From contig JACRCA010000288.1 in the NCBI GenBank assembly GCA_016234425.1, forward strand, positions 1-9,087: a DNA stretch of 9,087 nucleotides. The letters run 5' to 3'. Of the stretch, positions 5,524-9,087 are shown piece after piece. Under the pieces are notes generated by a model. That model was not told the origin of the DNA and made no database searches. It saw only the letters and a program-made list of their open reading frames with translations. A program made the translations under genes and the position numbers. The stretch comes from Deltaproteobacteria bacterium (lineage in GTDB: Bacteria > Desulfobacterota > SM23-61). How positions within the stretch are numbered: position 1 is the stretch's first letter; each line of letters begins with the position of its first letter.

Positions 5524-7426
5524 ACGGCCATCGCCGGTCGAAAAATCTTTTGCCAAGCTGCGCTCCCTGGCCAGGCAAAAATGGCAATCCCTGAAAAAGG
5601 GAGGAGAGCCGGCGATCCTGGTAGGAACAGCCACCTGTGGCCGGGCCTCCGGTGCTCTGGAAATCCTTAAGACCTTCCAGGAGGAAACTGAGCGGGCAGG
5701 CCTAAAGGCTCATCTCATTCAGGTAGGATGCCTGGGCCATTGCTATGCTGAGCCGCTGGTAATCATCTCCCGGCCAGGGTTTCCAGCTATTGCTTACGGC
5801 CGCGTCAACCCGGTTATTGCCTCCCTTTTGGTTCGGTCATTCCTCATTGAGGGCGATCCTCCCATCGAACTCATGCTGGGAGCTATGGAAGAGAACGATT
5901 CCTTTCCGACAGTTTGGGAACTTCCCCGATTTCGCCTGGAAAACAGGTTTCTCCTGAGACGCTGCGGCTTGATCGATCCAGAAAACATCGATCATTACAT
6001 GGCCAACGGAGGATATGAAGGACTCTGCTCCGCTGTGCAAAAAGAACCAGAAGAAATTATCTCCCTCATCAAAAATTCCGGGTTGCGCGGAAGGGGGGGA
6101 GCGGGTTTCCCTGCGGGCAAGAAATGGGAAATCTGCGCCCGCGCCGAAGGCCGGCCGAAATACGTCATCGCCAACGCCGATGAAGGAGACCCAGGGGCTT
6201 TCATGGACCGGAGCCTCCTGGAAAGCGACCCCCATCAGACCCTCGAGGGCCTGATCATCGCCGGATACGCCATCGGCGCCTCTACCGGAATCATCTACGT
6301 TCGCTCGGAATATCCCCTGGCTGGGGAGCGCGTAAAAAAAGCCCTCGCCCAGGCAGAGGAGAAGGGCCTTCTGGGGGAGAAAATCCTGGGTAGCGATTTT
6401 AGCTTTCGCGTATCCCTTTTCCGTGCCTCCGGAGCTTTCGTGTGCGGGGAAGAGACTGCTTTGATCCACTCCATTGAGGGAAAACGGGGAATGCCCCGCT
6501 ATCGCCCACCCTATCCCGCAGTCTCGGGATTGCAAGGAAAACCCACCCTGATCAATAACGTGAAGACCCTCTCGGCTGTCCCGCACATTGTCGTGAATGG
6601 AGTCCAGAGTTTTACTTCCCTGGGGACGGAAGGGAGCAAGGGAACGATGGTCTTTGCCCTGGTGGGAAAGGTAAACAACGCCGGCCTGGTAGAAGTTCCC
6701 ATGGGCATGACGCTTCGCCAGCTAATTTTCGATTTATGCGGTGGAATCCCTAAGGGCAAGCGCTTTAACGCAGTCCAGATCGGCGGGCCTTCCGGAGGAT
6801 GCCTTCCAGAAAAGTTTCTGGGTCTGCCCATCGACTTCGAGTCCCTCAAAGAAGCTGGGGCCATGATGGGATCTGGAGGCATGGTCGTCCTGGACGAGGA
6901 TGATTGCATGGTGGAGGTGGCGCGCTATTTCCTGGACTTCACCCAGAAGGAATCTTGCGGCAAGTGTACGCTCTGCCGCCTGGGGACCCGGCAGATGCTT
7001 GACCTTCTGGCCGACATAACCCGGGGAAAAGGAAAGACCGAAGACCTGGATCTCTTGCGAGAGCTGGCTGAAGACATCCAGGCCGGGGCACTCTGCAACT
7101 TGGGCAGGACTTCGGCCAATCCGGTTCTGACCACCCTGCGTTATTTCCGAGACGAGTACGAAGCCCATATTCTGCAGAAAAAGTGCCCCGCCCGGATGTG
7201 CCGCGCCCTGACGGCCTTATACATCATCCCCGAGAAGTGCGAGCGCTCCTGCGATGCCTGCGTGGGGAGCTGTTCGATGGAAGCCATCAAGACCGGAAGG
7301 GGGATGAAAAAAATCATCGACCAGGAGAAGTGCGTAAAATGCGGCTCCTGCCTGGAGGCCTGCCCCCCCAAGTATGGAGCTGTAATCAAAATTTCGCCTG
7401 TGAGTGAAGTACCAAAGGGGTATTAA
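5513..7426 (+). CDS. NuoF/HoxF/HndC-like NADH-binding, FMN and iron-sulfur diaphorase subunit
   Basis: This 637-residue protein is the flavin subunit that oxidises NADH or reduces NAD. Domains in order: a thioredoxin-like [2Fe-2S] domain (about residues 25-125; Cys42, then Cys73 and Cys77 in VGCLGHC); the NADH/FMN core starting with the glycine-rich GLRGRGGAGFPAGKKWE at 190-206, then EGDPGAFMDRSLLE and GAFVCGEETAL; an SLBB-type segment around GKVNNAGLVEVP; a [4Fe-4S] domain with Cys482, Cys485, Cys488 and Cys528; a CPARMC pair (558, 563); and a C-terminal two-cluster ferredoxin (Cys576/580/583/587 and Cys607/610/613/617). The first ferredoxin motif has an unusual C-x3-C spacing. I choose the GTG at 5513, which overlaps the previous gene; the open frame upstream (from 5387) is a shadow of that gene. 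The exact start is moderately sure; GGAG lies 13 bases upstream. The domain set is that of HndC/HydB-type or formate dehydrogenase beta subunits. Confidence 0.92.
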   Translation: MNPERPSPVEKSFAKLRSLARQKWQSLKKGGEPAILVGTATCGRASGALEILKTFQEETERAGLKAHLIQVGCLGHCYAEPLVIISRPGFPAIAYGRVNPVIASLLVRSFLIEGDPPIELMLGAMEENDSFPTVWELPRFRLENRFLLRRCGLIDPENIDHYMANGGYEGLCSAVQKEPEEIISLIKNSGLRGRGGAGFPAGKKWEICARAEGRPKYVIANADEGDPGAFMDRSLLESDPHQTLEGLIIAGYAIGASTGIIYVRSEYPLAGERVKKALAQAEEKGLLGEKILGSDFSFRVSLFRASGAFVCGEETALIHSIEGKRGMPRYRPPYPAVSGLQGKPTLINNVKTLSAVPHIVVNGVQSFTSLGTEGSKGTMVFALVGKVNNAGLVEVPMGMTLRQLIFDLCGGIPKGKRFNAVQIGGPSGGCLPEKFLGLPIDFESLKEAGAMMGSGGMVVLDEDDCMVEVARYFLDFTQKESCGKCTLCRLGTRQMLDLLADITRGKGKTEDLDLLRELAEDIQAGALCNLGRTSANPVLTTLRYFRDEYEAHILQKKCPARMCRALTALYIIPEKCERSCDACVGSCSMEAIKTGRGMKKIIDQEKCVKCGSCLEACPPKYGAVIKISPVSEVPKGY

Positions 7427-7427
7427 A

Positions 7428-7448
7428 GTTTCGGGTTTCGGGTTTCGG
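7428..7448 (+). repeat. 7-bp tandem repeat (gtttcgg)x3 just after the NuoF-like gene
   Basis: Three perfect copies of gtttcgg start two bases after the TAA stop, followed by a degenerate gttcccc. The reverse complement, ccgaaac, differs at one base from the phase-shifted unit ccgaaat of the lspA repeat. Confidence 0.9.
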
Positions 7449-7451
7449 GTT

Positions 7452-7501
7452 CCCCCTCACCCCATTCCCCTCCTCGTGGGGGAGAGGGGGGGGTGAGGGG
7501 G
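7452..7501. repeat. Palindromic intergenic element (ccccctcacccc ... ggggtgaggggg)
   Basis: The arms at 7452-7463 and 7490-7501 are perfect 12-bp inverted repeats. The interior (cccctcctc ... ggagagggg) can pair further to make one long GC-rich hairpin. Similar ccctcaccc-type palindromes recur between genes in many proteobacterial genomes. It sits inside the redox operon, so it may stabilise the upstream transcript end or attenuate transcription. Confidence 0.75.
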
Positions 7502-7511
7502 TAGGCGGAAT

Positions 7512-7531
7512 GCCTGGAGTTTTTTCCAGGC
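7512..7531 (+). promoter_or_regulatory. Small hairpin directly ahead of the HoxU-like start codon
   Basis: gcctgga (7512-7518) and tccaggc (7525-7531) form a perfect 7-bp stem around gttttt. It ends ten bases before the ATG at 7542, where a Shine-Dalgarno would normally lie and none is seen. It may affect translation of the third subunit; it lacks the trailing T-run of a terminator. Confidence 0.4.
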
Positions 7532-7541
7532 TCGGTTTGCC

Positions 7542-8192
7542 ATGAAAGATAAGAAAATTTCTGTTACCATCGACGGGAAAAAGATTAAAGCTCGCGAGGG
7601 AGAAAAACTCCTCTGGGTGGGTCTGGACAACGGTATCTACATACCTAACCTTTGTACCCTCAGGGACATGAAAACGCCTTCTGCCTCTTGCCGGGTCTGT
7701 TTCGTCGAGGTCCAAGGAAAACCGGAGCCGGTCACGGCCTGCACAGAGGAAGTTTATGAAGGAATGGTGGTCACGACCCTGACTCCGAGGGTGACACGTC
7801 TGCGGCGCATGGCCGCCGAGCTTCTCATCGCTTCCCACCCCTCGGATTGCCCCAACTGTGGGAAGAAGCGAAAATGCCAGTTGCAAACCCTGGCCGGGTA
7901 TTTGAAATTAAAGCTCAAGCCCAGCCGTCTGCGCCCCTTAGTTCACGACTTTTCGATCGACCGCAGCCACCCCGCTCTTTTTTTCGACCCCAACAAATGT
8001 CTCCTCTGCGGACGCTGCGTCTGGGTGTGCAAGGAACGAACTGGACTGGGAATTCTGCAGTTTACCCACCGGGGGTTTGAGACGCGCATCTCTACCTTCA
8101 CCGACCGCCCGCTGGCCGAGACCCGCTGTACTGGCTGCTTGGAGTGTGCCCGAGTGTGCCCGGTAGGAGCCCTACTGGCAAGAAGTAAATGA
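7542..8192 (+). CDS. HoxU / NuoG-N-terminal-like iron-sulfur protein (2Fe-2S plus three 4Fe-4S sites)
   Basis: This 216-residue electron-transfer subunit has the module order of HoxU and of the N-termini of NuoG, [FeFe]-hydrogenases and NAD-linked formate dehydrogenase alpha subunits. There is a plant-type [2Fe-2S] ferredoxin domain (Cys38, Cys50, Cys53, Cys67), a His/Cys-ligated [4Fe-4S] motif (His99, Cys103, Cys106, Cys112 in HPSDCPNC), and a two-[4Fe-4S] ferredoxin domain (Cys153/156/159/163 and Cys196/199/202/206). It stops right after the second ferredoxin motif, so it carries no H-cluster or molybdopterin domain and is only the wiring module. The upstream frame is closed by a TGA at 7494 with no other start codon, so ATG 7542 is firm despite the missing ribosome site. 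A repeat-filled 115-bp gap separates it from the NuoF-like gene. Alternative identity: an accessory subunit of a BamGHI-like or formate dehydrogenase complex. Confidence 0.88.
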   Translation: MKDKKISVTIDGKKIKAREGEKLLWVGLDNGIYIPNLCTLRDMKTPSASCRVCFVEVQGKPEPVTACTEEVYEGMVVTTLTPRVTRLRRMAAELLIASHPSDCPNCGKKRKCQLQTLAGYLKLKLKPSRLRPLVHDFSIDRSHPALFFDPNKCLLCGRCVWVCKERTGLGILQFTHRGFETRISTFTDRPLAETRCTGCLECARVCPVGALLARSK

Positions 8193-8313
8193 GTTCGGAG
8201 TAATTAGTTCGGAGCTAAAGACTCAAGATAGATCGTTGGCTCCGACCTCTGAACTCCGAACTCTGAACTTGTTATATGATTTGACTCCGAACTCTTAACT
8301 CCGAACTTTTTTT
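8193..8313 (+). terminator. Heptamer-repeat hairpin with T-run, probable operon terminator
   Basis: The segment 8193-8214 (gttcggag, 6 bases, gttcggag) pairs with 8285-8306 (ctccgaac, 6 bases, ctccgaac): 19 of 22 positions are complementary. Seven T follow at 8307-8313. The interior holds more units of the same type: ctccgac, ctctgaa, ctccgaa, ctctgaa at 8240-8267. It begins directly after the HoxU-like stop and lies between convergent genes, where a terminator is expected. The loop is long (70 bases), so efficiency is uncertain. Confidence 0.6.
8240..8305. repeat. Degenerate 7-bp repeats (ctccgaa / ctctgaa)
   Basis: Seven-base units are in register at 8240-8267 (ctccgac, ctctgaa, ctccgaa, ctctgaa) and again at 8285-8305 (ctccgaa, ctcttaa, ctccgaa). 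Inverted units (ttcggag) lie at 8194-8200 and 8208-8214, also spaced by 14. All share the CCGAA core with the repeats at 4171 and 7428. Confidence 0.8.
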
Positions 8314-8315
8314 CC

Positions 8316-8633
8316 CTATATCCTCTCGATCTTGAAGAATACCGGGCGGGCTCCATCACTACAGCAGGAATAGACCATCCCTTCTTTCTTCATCCAGGGA
8401 TAATTCCCACCGAATCTTAGCCCGGTCACAGCTGGGTAGATGTCGTGCCAGGCCCAGGTGCAGAATCCTGCCGGCATCGCCCCTGACTCATCAACCCTGA
8501 ATTCCTGCCCCACTTCCAACCGGTCACAGTAGGGGGTCATCTCCCCGGCTACATCCGGCAGAGGTTGGCCATATACTTCTTTAGCACTCAGTTTCTTAAT
8601 CACCGTGACCTTCAAAGGATGTCGTTTCGCCAT
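8316..8633 (-). CDS. TIGR04076-family small protein of unknown function
   Basis: This leftward 105-residue protein has a strong Shine-Dalgarno (AAGGAGG five bases before the ATG at 8633-8631). I recognise the C-terminal half, CTWAWHDIYPAVTGLRFGGN followed by PW, a Cys-Cys pair and PVFFKIERI, as the pattern of TIGR04076 proteins. These are small, Cys-containing, often found in anaerobes, and have no assigned function. Cysteines stand at 36, 58, 90 and 91; the CC pair and the RFGG-x-x-PW motif look like the conserved core and could bind a metal, which is inference. No signal peptide or membrane segment is visible. It converges on the redox operon and ends just beyond the T-run of the putative terminator. 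Confidence 0.82.
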   Translation of the reverse strand: MAKRHPLKVTVIKKLSAKEVYGQPLPDVAGEMTPYCDRLEVGQEFRVDESGAMPAGFCTWAWHDIYPAVTGLRFGGNYPWMKKEGMVYSCCSDGARPVFFKIERI

Positions 8634-8684
8634 CTTTTCCTCCTTTCTAAATATCTTCCTTGCCTTGAGGCTGTGTCATAATTC

Positions 8685-8711
8685 GTCATGCCCGCGGAGG
8701 CGGGCATCCAG
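8685..8711. repeat. Palindromic repeat, copy 1 (gtcatgcccgc...gcgggcatccag)
   Basis: An 8-bp stem atgcccgc / gcgggcat (8688-8695 with 8700-8707) surrounds a ggag loop, flanked by gtc on the left and ccag on the right. This is the widespread 'gtcattcccgc...gcgggaatccag' class of intergenic palindrome. It lies upstream of the TIGR04076 gene. Confidence 0.75.
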
Positions 8712-8770
8712 GCAGGTTAAATCATTGAGAAAATTTTTCCAATGGGGGAATTTCCTTATCTGAGAAATCT

Positions 8771-8797
8771 CTGGATTCCCGCTTTCGCGGGAATGAC
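8771..8797. repeat. Palindromic repeat, copy 2, inverted relative to copy 1
   Basis: The stem attcccgc / gcgggaat (8775-8782 with 8787-8794) has a tttc loop and is flanked by ctgg and gac. It is the same element type as copy 1, in the opposite orientation. Confidence 0.8.
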
Positions 8798-8804
8798 ATT
8801 GCAA

Positions 8805-8881
8805 TGGATTCCCGCTCCCTGTTTTCACAGGGATAAATTTCGGGGGACAAGCTTTGCAGGGACAAGCTTCGCGGGAATGAC
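8805..8881. repeat. Palindromic repeat, copy 3, expanded by an internal insertion
   Basis: The ends match copy 2 (tggattcccgct at 8805-8816; ttcgcgggaatgac ending at 8881), but about 50 bases lie between them. These contain a separate hairpin, ccctgt / acaggg (8817-8822 with 8827-8832), and two tandem 15-bp units gggacaagcttNgcN at 8844-8858 and 8859-8873. Confidence 0.65.
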
Positions 8882-8928
8882 GGCTCCCCTCTTTTCATCA
8901 TGATACACTCTCCTCGGCGGGAGGGGAC

Positions 8929-9087
8929 TTAGGGGAGGTAGAACATAAGGGAATAGCCTAAAAATTTAGCCACCCCTGCCTTCCAATTTATTTTCTTCTG
9001 CTTAAGGTACGATTCTAAGATTCCCTCGATGAACTCCGAGAATGTCAGGCCCTGATCCATGGCAATTTTGCCCAGGGCCAGTAACAT
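8929..9087 (-). CDS. 3' end of an unidentified leftward gene, possibly a ribbon-helix-helix type protein
   Basis: The minus strand is open from the window edge to a TAA at 8931-8929 and encodes at least 53 codons including the stop. The visible residues include LALGKIAMDQG, then TFSEFIEGILESYL and KQKK, and end in KFLGYSLMFYLP. An ATG lies exactly at the edge, but the gene may continue beyond it. The pattern 'A-x-x-x-G-x-T-x-x-E-F-I-x-x-x-L-x-x-Y' resembles the two helices of ribbon-helix-helix DNA-binding proteins such as antitoxins. This is a weak resemblance, not an identification. Confidence 0.4.
   Translation of the reverse strand: MLLALGKIAMDQGLTFSEFIEGILESYLKQKKINWKAGVAKFLGYSLMFYLP

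Noticed and set aside
5837..6586. 249-codon minus-strand frame inside the NuoF-like gene
   Set aside because: It is an antisense shadow of a conserved domain, with no ribosome site or family resemblance.
7452..7501. Rho-independent terminator after the NuoF-like gene
   Set aside because: The hairpin is strong but no T-run follows it; it fits a dispersed palindromic repeat better.
8190..8192. TGA of the HoxU-like gene as a second selenocysteine codon
   Set aside because: The protein is complete at this point, the following frame (gttcggagtaattag) is repeat sequence and stops within five codons, and no conserved Cys is expected there.
8685..8881. CRISPR array from the repeated palindromes
   Set aside because: The copies are in mixed orientation, differ in length and lack regular spacers.

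Overview
The window looks like a chromosomal segment of an anaerobic deltaproteobacterium (Desulfobacterota-type). I infer this from the protein flavour (an IleRS of E. coli-like architecture with a C-terminal zinc site, an ileS-lspA-lgt cluster, an NADH-linked iron-sulfur diaphorase, a YeiH-family transporter, a TIGR04076-type small protein), the moderately high GC, and the many short palindromic and 7-bp repeats between genes. No marker here fixes the genus.

Layout. At the left edge lies a leftward, truncated YeiH-family (putative sulfate exporter) gene with a good Shine-Dalgarno and a near-consensus promoter. A 432-bp divergent intergenic region follows. Then comes a tightly packed rightward run: ileS, lspA (GTGA overlap), lgt, and three genes for a NuoE/HoxE-like, a NuoF/HoxF-like and a HoxU/NuoG-N-terminal-like protein. 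The run ends in a 114-bp heptamer-repeat hairpin followed by seven T. Downstream are a leftward TIGR04076-family gene, a patch of palindromic repeats, and the 3' end of another leftward gene.

How the genes work together. LspA and Lgt are two enzymes of bacterial lipoprotein maturation: Lgt adds diacylglycerol to the lipobox cysteine and LspA then removes the signal peptide. The three redox genes would form a soluble NADH:acceptor (diaphorase) module with FMN and many iron-sulfur clusters. No hydrogenase, formate dehydrogenase or other catalytic subunit is present, so the partner must be elsewhere or unknown.

Main discovery. The lgt gene is interrupted by one in-frame TGA (4624-4626), where close relatives carry the first Cys of a GCCYG motif. 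The reading frame and family motifs continue intact to a normal C-terminus. Starting 13 nt after the TGA is a perfect 8-bp hairpin with a GGU loop, 20 nt from the TGA, which is the geometry of a bacterial SECIS element. The gene is therefore best read as one 258-residue selenoprotein Lgt, not as two fragments or a pseudogene. A second theme is a family of 7-bp tandem repeats sharing the core CCGAA (or its complement). They occur at three places, one of them forming the C-terminus of LspA.
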